64,000 nt of DNA from Candidatus Cloacimonadota bacterium (GTDB lineage Bacteria > Muiribacteriota > UBA6191), in assembly GCA_023954715.1 (NCBI GenBank), contig JAGSHD010000003.1:1-64000 (forward strand), in the 5' to 3' direction. The first letter of the stretch is position 1; each line of letters begins with the position of its first letter. The notes under the pieces are model-generated. The model saw nothing but the letters and a program-made list of their open reading frames with translations, ran no database searches and had not been told where the DNA came from. Shown here piece by piece: positions 17,750 to 26,751 of the stretch. The translations under genes were made by a program, and so were the position numbers.

Positions 17750-20047
17750 ATGGCAAAGTTAAGGGTATTTCAACTAGCAAACGAACTGAAATATGACCAG
17801 AATAAGTTGATAACCTTATGTAATGAAGCTGGTATTGGTATTAAAAGGCCTACGAGTTCTGTCACTGAGGAAATTGCACAACAAATTAGAGATTTGGTCA
17901 AGAAAAAATCAGAAGTGAAACCAGAAGCTGTTCCTGTACAAGATGGTGTGATTCGATCTATGAAGGACTTACCTTCCATTAGTTCGGATGATCTAGAAAA
18001 AGGTAACGCCAAATTAGCAAAAAAACCAGTAGAAACTCCAGAACCTAAAAAAGTGGCAGCTCCAGTTAAAGTGGAAAAACCAAAGGTTGGAGATGCAGCT
18101 AAAAAGGTAGAGCAAAAGAAACCGGCTCAAGTCTTTCATCCTAGCCCGGAACACAAAAAGTCCAAGAAAAAGGCGATGACAGAATTTGAACGTCAAGCGG
18201 CTAAGATCACTAAGAGAAAGCAGCAAAAAGAGCGACAAAGTGCACGTCAACAAAAGCGAGAGCTAGAGCAGGCAGAACAAGAAGAAGCCTCAAAGATGTT
18301 AACACTTGGTGATGCTGTATCTGTTGCAGAAATCGCCAATCTCATGGAAATAAAACCTGCAGACTTAATTGCAAAATTAATGTCTATGGGGATTATGGCT
18401 TCTATCAATCAAAGATTAGATGAAGACACTCTTGAAATTATCGCTGAAGAGTACGGATATAGTATCTCTGAAGAAGAGGTTGAAACAGAGATAGATTTTG
18501 ACTTTGAAGATGCAGAAGAAGATCTAAGCCCTAGAGAACCCGTAGTAACTATCATGGGTCATGTAGATCATGGTAAAACAACTTTATTAGATTTTATTCG
18601 AAAATCAGCGGTTACTGAAGGTGAAGCTGGTGGGATAACTCAACATATTGGAGCTTATAAAGTTAAATCATTGAGTGGACAGTCAATTTGTTTTTTAGAT
18701 ACTCCTGGTCACGAGGCTTTTACAGCTATGCGTGCTCACGGATCTCAAATTACAGATATTGCAATTTTAGTGATCGCTGCAGATGATTCTGTTAAACCTC
18801 AAACTTTAGAAGCAATTAATCACGCTAAAAATGCTGATGTACCAATTATCGTAGCAGTAACAAAAATTGATAAACAAGATATTCGTTTAGAAAAAGTCTA
18901 TGAAGATCTTGGAGCGAATGGTCTTATCGTTGAGCAATGGGGTGGTTCTGTGCCATGTGTTGGTGTATCAGGGATATCCGGTGAAGGTGTAGATGATCTT
19001 TTAGAACTAGTAAGTATTCAAGCAGAACTCATGGAGTTAAAGGCTAATGCTAACAGAGATGGTGTAGGTATCATCATTGAAGCTGGTTTACAAAAAGGTA
19101 AAGGTGCTTGTGCTACAGTTCTTGTACAAAAAGGAACAGTTCATGTTGGAGACATCATGGTTTCTGGAAGTACTATGGGACGAGTACGTGCTATAACCGA
19201 TGAGCATGGTAAAAGAAAAAAGACGGCAGGTCCTTCTACTCCAGTAGAAATCACGGGATTTTCCGGAACACCTCAATTTGCTGATAAGTTTTATATCGTA
19301 GCAAATGAGAAGATCGCTAGAAGTGCGGCAGATCGACGTAAAGAACAAATCAAAAAAGCGAAAGACTCAGGAGCTGGTAAGGTTGTCAGTTTAGAGACCT
19401 TGTTCGCTAAGGTAGAAGAGTCAAAAATTCGAGAATTGAAAATTATTGTAAAATCTGATGTTCATGGTTCAGCAATTGCTTTAAGTGAGAGCTTAGAAAA
19501 AGTAAAAGAAGAAGATGTTCAAGTGAAAGTAATTCACTCTGCGGTTGGAGCAGTAACTGAAAGTGATGTTATGTTAGCTTCGGCTGCTGAAGCAATTATT
19601 ATCTGTTTTCATGTTCGTCCTGACTCAAAAGCTAGACAGCTTGCTGATGTAGAAAAAGTCGAAATTAGAACGTATCAAATCATTTATAAAGCGATTGAAG
19701 ATGTAGAAGCAGCTATACTAGGTATGCTAGAGCCTGTTTACAATGAAGTAATTCTTGGAAAATCAGTTGTAAGAGAAGTATTTAGTATTGCTAAGGTCGG
19801 AAAAGTTGCTGGAACATTTGTAGAAATGGGTAAAATCGTCAAAGGTAAACAAGCACGAATCTTAAGAGATAGTGTTCAAGTATATCAAGGTAAAATTGAA
19901 GGTTTAAATCGTTTTAAAGAGCAAGTTACAGAAGTCCTTAGTGGATATGAGTGTGGTATCAATTTAAAATACAATGACATCAAGCCAAAAGATGTTATCG
20001 AAGTATTTGAAATGCAAGAAATACCAAGAAAAACTCAAAGAAAATAG
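17750..20047 (+). CDS. infB: Translation initiation factor IF-2
   Basis: GTPase that brings initiator tRNA to the 30S subunit. The IF2_N domain is at about 1-52. A Lys/Glu/Gln-rich linker is at about 55-185, with a second IF2_N-like segment at 195-235. The G domain starts at about 265 and has GHVDHGKT (G1), DTPGHE (G3) and TKIDK (G4). Domain II and the C-terminal domains (DVHGSAIALSESLEK..., and a final GYECGINLKYNDIKP... characteristic of IF-2) follow. The length of 765 aa is ordinary. It lies 15 bp after nusA in the standard operon. Confidence 0.97.
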   Translation: MAKLRVFQLANELKYDQNKLITLCNEAGIGIKRPTSSVTEEIAQQIRDLVKKKSEVKPEAVPVQDGVIRSMKDLPSISSDDLEKGNAKLAKKPVETPEPKKVAAPVKVEKPKVGDAAKKVEQKKPAQVFHPSPEHKKSKKKAMTEFERQAAKITKRKQQKERQSARQQKRELEQAEQEEASKMLTLGDAVSVAEIANLMEIKPADLIAKLMSMGIMASINQRLDEDTLEIIAEEYGYSISEEEVETEIDFDFEDAEEDLSPREPVVTIMGHVDHGKTTLLDFIRKSAVTEGEAGGITQHIGAYKVKSLSGQSICFLDTPGHEAFTAMRAHGSQITDIAILVIAADDSVKPQTLEAINHAKNADVPIIVAVTKIDKQDIRLEKVYEDLGANGLIVEQWGGSVPCVGVSGISGEGVDDLLELVSIQAELMELKANANRDGVGIIIEAGLQKGKGACATVLVQKGTVHVGDIMVSGSTMGRVRAITDEHGKRKKTAGPSTPVEITGFSGTPQFADKFYIVANEKIARSAADRRKEQIKKAKDSGAGKVVSLETLFAKVEESKIRELKIIVKSDVHGSAIALSESLEKVKEEDVQVKVIHSAVGAVTESDVMLASAAEAIIICFHVRPDSKARQLADVEKVEIRTYQIIYKAIEDVEAAILGMLEPVYNEVILGKSVVREVFSIAKVGKVAGTFVEMGKIVKGKQARILRDSVQVYQGKIEGLNRFKEQVTEVLSGYECGINLKYNDIKPKDVIEVFEMQEIPRKTQRK

Positions 20048-20050
20048 ATT

Positions 20051-20449
20051 ATGAAAAGAGATAAAACAAATATTCGGCAACTGCGTATTCAAAAGGATAT
20101 CCTAAAACTGCTTAGTCAGATAATCTTCAAAGAGATTAAGGATGTTCGAGTAGAAAAGGCGGGTTGTGTGATTAATGAGGTTGTTTTATCTCCAGATCTT
20201 ACCAGTGCTAGAGTCTACGTAGCGTTCATCGAAAGAGATTTAAGTGATAATGATCAAAAAGAAGTCTTACGCATTTTAAATGATGCGGAAGGTTTTTTAA
20301 GGTCGAAATTAACAAAATCAATCAAAATGAAAAGCATACCTAGATTACAGTTTTACTATGATGATTTTTTGGATGAAGTCGTAAAGATGGAACAATCTCT
20401 AGCTGAAGAAAAACTTGAGATAGAAGATATTACTAGATCTAAAGATTAG
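20051..20449 (+). CDS. rbfA: 30S ribosome-binding factor RbfA
   Basis: Small KH-fold protein needed for 16S rRNA 5' end maturation. The 132-residue sequence has the RbfA core: an N-terminal I-x-x-D-I-L helix, a VVLSPDLTSARVYVAF strand block, and a C-terminal KSIPRLQFYYDD segment matching the family's P-x-L-x-F-x-x-D. It begins 3 bp after the infB stop, so translation is probably coupled. Confidence 0.93.
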   Translation: MKRDKTNIRQLRIQKDILKLLSQIIFKEIKDVRVEKAGCVINEVVLSPDLTSARVYVAFIERDLSDNDQKEVLRILNDAEGFLRSKLTKSIKMKSIPRLQFYYDDFLDEVVKMEQSLAEEKLEIEDITRSKD

Positions 20450-20480
20450 TAGACTCTACATTTAAAACTTAGGACTTCAA

Positions 20481-21188
20481 GTGGTATTCTATTCAGACTT
20501 TCATGGAATCATAAACCTATATAAACCAGTTGGTGTTACGTCTACGGATTGTACTAACTGGGTCAAGAGATTGCTAAATATTAAAAAAGTTGGTCATGGT
20601 GGTACTCTAGATCCATTTGCAGAAGGTGTGTTACCAATAGGTATCAACAAAGGCACTAAACTACTAGAAGGATATTTGCAGGGTACCAAATCGTATATTG
20701 GTCATGTCACTTGTGGTTACAAAACAGATACTTTAGACTCAGAAGGTACACTAGAGTCAGTAAGCTCTAAATCATTAGATTTTGATTTACTAAATCAGTC
20801 TCTCAAACAATTTCAAGGAACATTCTTTCAAGAAACACCTAAGTTTTCAGCTAGAAAAATCAAAGGAAAAAGAATGTACAAACTTGCTAGACAAGGTATA
20901 GAAATTGAAGAACGTCCTAAAAGAGAAGTAACGATACATTCAATAAAAGTAAGTAATTTCTCTAAAGGGGAGTTTACAATTGAAGTAGAGTGCTCAAAAG
21001 GTACTTACATTCGGCAATTAATCTCAGATATAGGCAAGTCATTAGACTTAGATTTAACTTTGGATAAACTGATTCGTCAAAAGGTAGCTGGACTACAAAT
21101 GCCAGATTCGATTAATCACTGGGACCTTATGAAACTAATTCAAGACAATCAAGCAATTTCTGGTAAACATTTCATTACACAAGAGTAA
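20481..21188 (+). CDS. truB: tRNA pseudouridine(55) synthase TruB
   Basis: Makes pseudouridine 55 in the T-loop of tRNAs. The motif HGGTLDPFAEGVLPI (about 40-54) contains the catalytic Asp44. The N-terminal NLYKPVGVTSTD and the later GTYIRQLISDIG blocks are typical. At 235 aa it lacks the C-terminal PUA-type extension of longer TruB proteins. The start codon is GTG 20481 with AGGA eight bases upstream. It lies 31 bp after rbfA. Confidence 0.95.
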   Translation: MVFYSDFHGIINLYKPVGVTSTDCTNWVKRLLNIKKVGHGGTLDPFAEGVLPIGINKGTKLLEGYLQGTKSYIGHVTCGYKTDTLDSEGTLESVSSKSLDFDLLNQSLKQFQGTFFQETPKFSARKIKGKRMYKLARQGIEIEERPKREVTIHSIKVSNFSKGEFTIEVECSKGTYIRQLISDIGKSLDLDLTLDKLIRQKVAGLQMPDSINHWDLMKLIQDNQAISGKHFITQE

Positions 21189-21202
21189 GACAACGCAGCT
21201 TT

Positions 21203-22111
21203 ATGAAAAGTAACTTGTATATATTTAATGAGTTTGATTCTTCAAAAGAATGCAATATTGCAATCGGAAATTTCGATGGCGTACATAAAGGTCATCAACT
21301 CTTGATTCATCAGATGTTAAGTGATGGTGTTAAAGATAATCAGCAGTCTATTATAGTAACATTTACACCAAACACTAAATCTATTCTATCTAACTCATTT
21401 GAATTAGTTCAACCATACGTAGATCGTCGCTACTCTTTGCAGAGGCAGGGTGTGTGTGCAGTACTTGAGATAGACTTTAACATAGAACTATGTAAGAGTA
21501 GTCCCAATGTATTTTTAGATGAACTTAGTTCAAAGATATTAATAGCAAATGTATATGTAGGTAAGGATTTTCGCTTTGGATCTAAGGGGACTGGAAATCT
21601 AGATACACTTAAATCTTACTTTTCAAAAGAACGGGTTCATTGTACTGATCTTTTATTACAGAATGACTCCAAGTTTTCTAGTAGAACCTTAAGAGAAGTG
21701 TTAAAGGCTCCTAATCTGTCTGAGTTTGAAAAACTAACAGGATATCCTTATGTCGTTTCGGGGCCAATTGTACCAGGAAAACAAATAGGTAAGAAGATTG
21801 GATTTCCAACAATTAACATAGACTTGAATCCTATGAGTTTAAGATATGGGGTTTACATCGTAAAAGTAACGATCGATGAAGACTTTTATCAGGGTATTGC
21901 TAACTTTGGTGTAGCTCCAACAATACATACGAATCGTCCTAATTGTTTAGAAGTTCATTTTCCTAATGATTCTAAAGAACTCTATGGAAAAGAAGCTAGA
22001 GTAGAGTTTGTAAAGTTTCTTAGAGCAGAAAAGCATTTTTGTGATAAAAGCGACTTGAAGTTAGCAATCCAGCAAGACCTGTTAAGTTTTAATAATTACT
22101 TTAGTGCTTAG
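21203..22111 (+). CDS. ribF: Bifunctional riboflavin kinase / FAD synthetase
   Basis: Converts riboflavin to FMN and FMN to FAD. The N-terminal nucleotidyltransferase domain has IGNFDGVHKGHQ (about 20-31). The C-terminal flavokinase domain has IGKKIGFPTINID (about 195-207) and YGVYIVKV. The length of 302 aa is typical. It closes the rimP-ribF operon and overlaps the convergent quinone reductase gene by 11 bp at the 3' ends. The cofactors it makes are used by NQR, ApbE and the quinone reductase in this window. Confidence 0.96.
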   Translation: MKSNLYIFNEFDSSKECNIAIGNFDGVHKGHQLLIHQMLSDGVKDNQQSIIVTFTPNTKSILSNSFELVQPYVDRRYSLQRQGVCAVLEIDFNIELCKSSPNVFLDELSSKILIANVYVGKDFRFGSKGTGNLDTLKSYFSKERVHCTDLLLQNDSKFSSRTLREVLKAPNLSEFEKLTGYPYVVSGPIVPGKQIGKKIGFPTINIDLNPMSLRYGVYIVKVTIDEDFYQGIANFGVAPTIHTNRPNCLEVHFPNDSKELYGKEARVEFVKFLRAEKHFCDKSDLKLAIQQDLLSFNNYFSA

Positions 22112-22667
22112 CTATTTTGCGTATTTGAGCAAGTATTTTCAAGGGCTTTTTTGCGGATGTATCAACTCCTCCAAAGGATTTAAACGAGGTTAGTTTCATG
22201 CCACAAAAGTGTACAAACTGTTGTTTGAAGGTGTTTTTTAAGCGTCGAGTTGCTCCGGTTATTGCATAGTAAAAACTAGGTGCTCCCGTTGTTGTAAAGA
22301 CAGATACACTTTTACCATGTAGTAATCCCTTTGGCAGTGAATTTTGATATTTGAAAGCAAAACCTTTAGAGAAGTTCCAGTCTATAAAATTATGTAGGAT
22401 GGCAGGATAGCTACCCCACCAATAAGGAAAGAAGAAAACAATTTCATCTGCCTTGATAATTTTGGATTGATAATGATCCATTTCTTTAGATTGAACACGA
22501 TTTGCTTTATCAAATGTAAAAAAATCTTGTTTAGGCTCGGACCGGTATAGATCTATAGACTCGATGGAGTGACCAAGTTTCAATTTTTCCTCAGTAAAAG
22601 CTTCGGCCATAGCAAAAGAAAAACTTTTTGGATTTGGATTAGCTATTATCACTAATATATTAGACAT
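22101..22667 (-). CDS. NAD(P)H:quinone oxidoreductase, flavodoxin fold (KefF/MdaB-like)
   Basis: Predicted cytoplasmic FMN/FAD-dependent quinone reductase or Kef-type ancillary subunit. The N-terminal ILVIIANPNPKSFS corresponds to the phosphate-binding loop (family xxHPxxxS, here NPNPKS). VFFFPYWWGSYPAILHNFIDW is the signature segment around residues 80-100. STTGAP-type FTTTGAP follows. The length is 188 aa. An AAGGAT-type ribosome binding site precedes the ATG. No potassium channel gene adjoins it, so a stand-alone quinone reductase is more likely than KefF. Confidence 0.85.
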   Translation of the reverse strand: MSNILVIIANPNPKSFSFAMAEAFTEEKLKLGHSIESIDLYRSEPKQDFFTFDKANRVQSKEMDHYQSKIIKADEIVFFFPYWWGSYPAILHNFIDWNFSKGFAFKYQNSLPKGLLHGKSVSVFTTTGAPSFYYAITGATRRLKNTFKQQFVHFCGMKLTSFKSFGGVDTSAKKPLKILAQIRKIAKH

Positions 22668-22946
22668 AAGTATCCTTACATTATATGCTTGATTTCAGGG
22701 CAAGAACTATAACAGTATTAGATCTGATTTCATAACATTATACCAACTTGATTAACCAGATACTTTTAGATAAAGTTAAGTACAGCTTGAAATTAGTCTT
22801 AATAATTATTTTTGTAACGCCCGACAAATCATAGAACATTGATTAAACAACGTATAAATATACCTTGAAATTGATCTTGGGTTAATATAACTTGTGTAAG
22901 TTTGTCTTCAGTATAATTTAACTGTAGTTTATGGAGCATTGCCCTT

Positions 22947-23117
22947 ATGTATCGATATAAAATCAATCAAATTATTGCGCTTGGTAAAGAGCTGCAAGGT
23001 CATCTAGATAAAATTTCAGCAAATGATTTAGAAGAGTTTCAACGAGATTTGGACTATGTAAAGGCTCAAGTTCGTCAGGAGATGTGTAGTAGAGACACAG
23101 ACTATAGAGCTCACTAG
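22947..23117 (+). CDS. Small protein of 56 aa upstream of ispA
   Basis: The ATG is preceded by GGAG ten bases upstream and the stop lies 7 bp before ispA, so it looks like a real first gene of the ispA operon. The product is charged, probably mostly helical, and contains QDLDYVKAQVRQEM-like heptad spacing without a membrane segment. xseB (exonuclease VII small subunit) commonly sits at this position, but I do not see the XseB pattern. It stays hypothetical. The 279-bp gap upstream holds no other recognisable feature. Confidence 0.55.
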   Translation: MYRYKINQIIALGKELQGHLDKISANDLEEFQRDLDYVKAQVRQEMCSRDTDYRAH

Positions 23118-23124
23118 GACGATC

Positions 23125-24021
23125 ATGAAAATTACAAAAAAACTAGAAGAATTAAAATACGAGATAGAAGACGTTTTATCAGATGTTGTTCAAAGCGATG
23201 GCCACATTGCTACAAATCTTGCTAATGCCATGAAGTATTCACTTATGGCAGGTGGCAAAAGAATACGACCCATATTAGCAATATATGCAGGACTTGTTTG
23301 CGGTGGAAAAAAAGACTTGTTACTTAAAGTATCCTCATCCATTGAGCTTTTACATACATACTCATTGATTCATGATGATTTACCAAGCATGGATAACTCA
23401 GATTGGAGACGCGGACGTAAAACTTGCCATAAAGTCTATGGTGACGATGTTGCTACGCTTGCCGGAGATGCTCTTTTGACAGATGCTTGGGATATGTTGA
23501 TTTCTCAATGTAGATCAGCCCAAATAGATGAAAATGTTATACTGGACTTGATTCAGATCCTTTCACAAGCTATTGGTTCACAAGGTATGGTCGCAGGTCA
23601 AATTCTTGACTTAGAAAATGAAAATAGAAAGTGTGACTTAGATACCTTAAATAAAATTCATCATTATAAGACAGGTAAGCTATTTATAGGCTCATTGCTG
23701 CTAGGATGGAGACTTTCATCAAATGATGAAGACCAAAAAAATGCTTTGATTGCTTATGGCAAATCTTTTGGAATGGCATTTCAGATAACCGACGATATTT
23801 TGGATGTAACTGGCACAACAGAGAGCCTAGGAAAAACAGCTGGATTAGATGAAACCCTCAATAAAAGCACATTTCCTTCTATTTTAGGTTTAGATAAATC
23901 AAGAAGTTTAGCAAAAGAATATGTTGAGACTGGGATAAAGTCACTGGATGTATTTGAAGATTCCGAAAGTAAACAACTTCTTGTAGAGCTTTTAGAGTAC
24001 TTACTAGTTAGAAGTTTCTAG
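23125..24021 (+). CDS. ispA: Farnesyl diphosphate synthase (polyprenyl synthetase family)
   Basis: Condenses isopentenyl diphosphate with dimethylallyl/geranyl diphosphate in isoprenoid synthesis. The first aspartate-rich motif is DDLPSMDN (about 84-91) and the second is DDILD (about 225-229). GGKRIRP and the substrate-binding GQ/KT blocks are present. At 298 aa and with a DDxxxxD first motif it fits the bacterial short-chain IspA group. ispD follows 3 bp later. Confidence 0.93.
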   Translation: MKITKKLEELKYEIEDVLSDVVQSDGHIATNLANAMKYSLMAGGKRIRPILAIYAGLVCGGKKDLLLKVSSSIELLHTYSLIHDDLPSMDNSDWRRGRKTCHKVYGDDVATLAGDALLTDAWDMLISQCRSAQIDENVILDLIQILSQAIGSQGMVAGQILDLENENRKCDLDTLNKIHHYKTGKLFIGSLLLGWRLSSNDEDQKNALIAYGKSFGMAFQITDDILDVTGTTESLGKTAGLDETLNKSTFPSILGLDKSRSLAKEYVETGIKSLDVFEDSESKQLLVELLEYLLVRSF

Positions 24022-24024
24022 ATT

Positions 24025-24696
24025 GTGAATACTCTTATCCTATTAGCTGGAGGGACTGGCTCTAGAACTGGCTTAGATACGCCCAAGCAATTTATTGAAG
24101 TTAATGGCAAAACATTACTTGAAATATGCTATCAAGAGTTTGTAAATACAAGTATTTTTGATTTTGTGGTAGTGGTTTGTGATACTAGTTACAAGGATCT
24201 AGTCGCTGATATTTGCCAGAAGTTTACTATTCCCTTTTTTATTGCTAAAGCTGGAAAAGAAAGGGCTAACTCAGTATTGAATGGGCTTATTCAGTGTCCT
24301 GATAACACCATACACGTGGCCGTACATGATTCAGCAAGAGCAAATATAAGAAGCTCTTTGATTAATAAATTATATGACTATTGCGTAAAAGAAGAATGTG
24401 GGGTAATACCGGGGTATTCGGATTCTGACTCTATAAAACTAGTGTATGACAATCAGATTATTGAAAAAACTCTAAACAGAGATTTAGTATACAAAGTACA
24501 AACACCCCAAATTTTTCCATATTCTAAAATTCTAAAATCATATCAAACTGGAATTTCAAATGATTACAATGGCACAGACTGCTCTTCATATTATGAACAA
24601 TTGTATACTGTAAAGATCGTGGAGGGTGACCGATCAAATATAAAGGTTACTTATGCTAGTGATCTTGAAGAAATCAAGAATTTATTAAAATTGTAG
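24025..24696 (+). CDS. ispD: 2-C-methyl-D-erythritol 4-phosphate cytidylyltransferase
   Basis: MEP-pathway enzyme that makes CDP-methylerythritol. The N-terminal nucleotide-binding loop LLAGGTGSRTGLDTPKQF (family LAAGxGxRMxxxxPKQ), HDSARANI (family HDAARP) and the C-terminal VEGDRSNIKVT (family GxxxNxKxT) are present. The usual TDDA is TDCS here. TarI/IspD2-type CDP-ribitol enzymes are close relatives, but the position after ispA supports IspD. The start is GTG 24025 and the length is 223 aa. Confidence 0.83.
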   Translation: MNTLILLAGGTGSRTGLDTPKQFIEVNGKTLLEICYQEFVNTSIFDFVVVVCDTSYKDLVADICQKFTIPFFIAKAGKERANSVLNGLIQCPDNTIHVAVHDSARANIRSSLINKLYDYCVKEECGVIPGYSDSDSIKLVYDNQIIEKTLNRDLVYKVQTPQIFPYSKILKSYQTGISNDYNGTDCSSYYEQLYTVKIVEGDRSNIKVTYASDLEEIKNLLKL

Positions 24697-24706
24697 TATA
24701 GTCAAT

Positions 24707-26734
24707 ATGTTTAAAAAAATTCTTAAAATATGTGTTTTATTGGTGTTTTTTATTGTAGCACCGATTGTGGCAATATTGGGTGGTGGCCTTCTTTCCTTTT
24801 TGCAAAACATTTGGATGGAACTCCCTCAATTTGCCCATGAAAGTATGACTCCAGCGTTAAGGACTAAGATTACTGATAGAAATAATAAAGAACTTAGATC
24901 AGTAAGAATTCAAACAGCAAGACATGCTTTAGTAGGTATTGATGAAATACCACCCCATGTAAGAAACGCTTTTATTGCCATTGAAGATACCCGCTTTTAC
25001 AGTCATATTGGAATCGATTTTAAACGAATAGTTGGAGCATTGATCGTTGATATTAAAAAAGGAAGATTGGCTCATGGTGCGTCTACTATTACTCAACAAT
25101 TGGTTAGAAATATCTATTTGAGTCACGAAAAAACATTCACTCGTAAAATTTCTGAAATTATTTTATCACTTAAAATGGAGTACGAGTTTACTAAGCCAGA
25201 AATTCTAGAAATGTATTTAAATACAGTCTTTTTTGGTGGATCAAATTACGGAATAGAATCAGCTTCTAAAGATTATTTTGGAAAAAGTGCATCTGATTTA
25301 AGCATCCTAGAGGCAGCGTCTTTAGCTGCTGTTCTAAAGGCTCCAAACGCATACTCCCCTAAGTATAAACCTAAAAAAAATAGGGGTAGACGGAAGCTTG
25401 TTCTAAAGAAAATGGCAGAACACGGCTATATTTCAAAGAAAGTATATAAAGATTTAGTAGACAAAGAGTTAGTTACGGTTGCTAAAAAGAATGTTAAGAC
25501 GGTTGAAAAAAGTGAGGCTCCATATTTTGTAGATGAAGTATTAAAGAGAGCCAAATCAATATTTGATAGAAAAACTTGGAAAAAGGGTGGATTAGTTATT
25601 CAGACTACCTTAGATTTAGATCTGCAAAATATTGCAAGTGAGGTGTTTTCAAATGCAAAAATACTGGTAGATAATCCAATAACTGATGAAAAGAGAATTG
25701 ATGGTTCATTGGTAGTTAGAGATAATGTTACCGGCGAAATATTAGCTTTAGTAGGTGGACGTGACTATGCAAGTTCGAAGTATAACCGTGCAGTTCAATC
25801 TAAAAGGCAAGCTGGAAGTTCATTTAAACCATTTGTTTATGCGACTGCTTTTGAACAGGGTATAAATAGTAATATCATTATTAATGATGAACCAATTTCG
25901 TATAAAGTATCGGAGTCAGAAAAGAACTGGACTCCCGAAAATTACGGAGGAAAATACCATGGTCCTAGTTTATTAAGAACTGCATTAGAGCACTCTTATA
26001 ACATTGTGGCTATCAAATTGTTGGATATGGTTAAGCCATCTAACTTGATTGAGACGGTAAATTTAATGGGTATACAATCTCATATGGCTCCAGTGTTGTC
26101 ATTGGCATTAGGGGTAAAAGAGGTTAGTAGTGTTGAAATTTCTTCTGCATACAGTGTTTTTGCCAATGAAGGAATCTACACAGCTCCGAATTTTATAAAA
26201 ACAGTAAAAGACCGCTTGGACAATGAAGTCTATAGACATCATTTAGATCAGGTAGAAACAATATCAGCTAGTAGTGCATACAAGACTTTAAATATGTTAG
26301 AAAGTGTCGTTCAACGGGGAAGTGGACGAAGAGCAAAAGTGAAAGGTATCGAACTTGCCGGAAAAACAGGAACGAGCCAAGATTATATTGATACATGGTT
26401 CGTAGCATTGACTCCTGTTGTCTCCATTGCAGTCCACTTTGGTTATAATGATAGACAATCTTTAGGTAAAAAAGCATCTAGTTCTATTGTTGCAGCTCCA
26501 GTGGTAGGGGCATTGATTAAGAGATTAAAAGCTGAGTTACCACAATATGTACAAGGATCATTCAAAGACTTAAAGCCAAAGAGTTTAGTAAGTCAAAAAA
26601 TATGTAGGAAATCTGGATTGTTGGCTCTTGACTCTTGTCCTTTAAAGGTAGAAGAATTGTTTGACAAAAAACAAACAGTGATAGGTAGCTGTCCAATACA
26701 TGGTTCAATGATAGAGTCTTTTTTAGTTGATTGA
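24707..26734 (+). CDS. Class A penicillin-binding protein (PBP1A-like)
   Basis: Bifunctional peptidoglycan glycosyltransferase/transpeptidase anchored in the inner membrane by an N-terminal helix (about 5-30). The GT51 domain has EDTRFYSHIGID with the catalytic glutamate (about 91-102), GASTITQQL, and the TRKISEI and EMYLNTVFFG blocks. The transpeptidase domain has SSFK (serine nucleophile near 371), SYN in EHSYNIV (near 430) and KTGTS (near 553). At 675 aa it lacks the large OB-domain insert of gammaproteobacterial PBP1A. It lies 10 bp after ispD. The ribosome binding site is weak. Confidence 0.94.
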   Translation: MFKKILKICVLLVFFIVAPIVAILGGGLLSFLQNIWMELPQFAHESMTPALRTKITDRNNKELRSVRIQTARHALVGIDEIPPHVRNAFIAIEDTRFYSHIGIDFKRIVGALIVDIKKGRLAHGASTITQQLVRNIYLSHEKTFTRKISEIILSLKMEYEFTKPEILEMYLNTVFFGGSNYGIESASKDYFGKSASDLSILEAASLAAVLKAPNAYSPKYKPKKNRGRRKLVLKKMAEHGYISKKVYKDLVDKELVTVAKKNVKTVEKSEAPYFVDEVLKRAKSIFDRKTWKKGGLVIQTTLDLDLQNIASEVFSNAKILVDNPITDEKRIDGSLVVRDNVTGEILALVGGRDYASSKYNRAVQSKRQAGSSFKPFVYATAFEQGINSNIIINDEPISYKVSESEKNWTPENYGGKYHGPSLLRTALEHSYNIVAIKLLDMVKPSNLIETVNLMGIQSHMAPVLSLALGVKEVSSVEISSAYSVFANEGIYTAPNFIKTVKDRLDNEVYRHHLDQVETISASSAYKTLNMLESVVQRGSGRRAKVKGIELAGKTGTSQDYIDTWFVALTPVVSIAVHFGYNDRQSLGKKASSSIVAAPVVGALIKRLKAELPQYVQGSFKDLKPKSLVSQKICRKSGLLALDSCPLKVEELFDKKQTVIGSCPIHGSMIESFLVD

Positions 26735-26751
26735 TTTATTTTTAGAAACTT

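Noticed and set aside
22947..23117. Calling the small ORF xseB
   Set aside because: Position fits but the sequence pattern of XseB is not evident.
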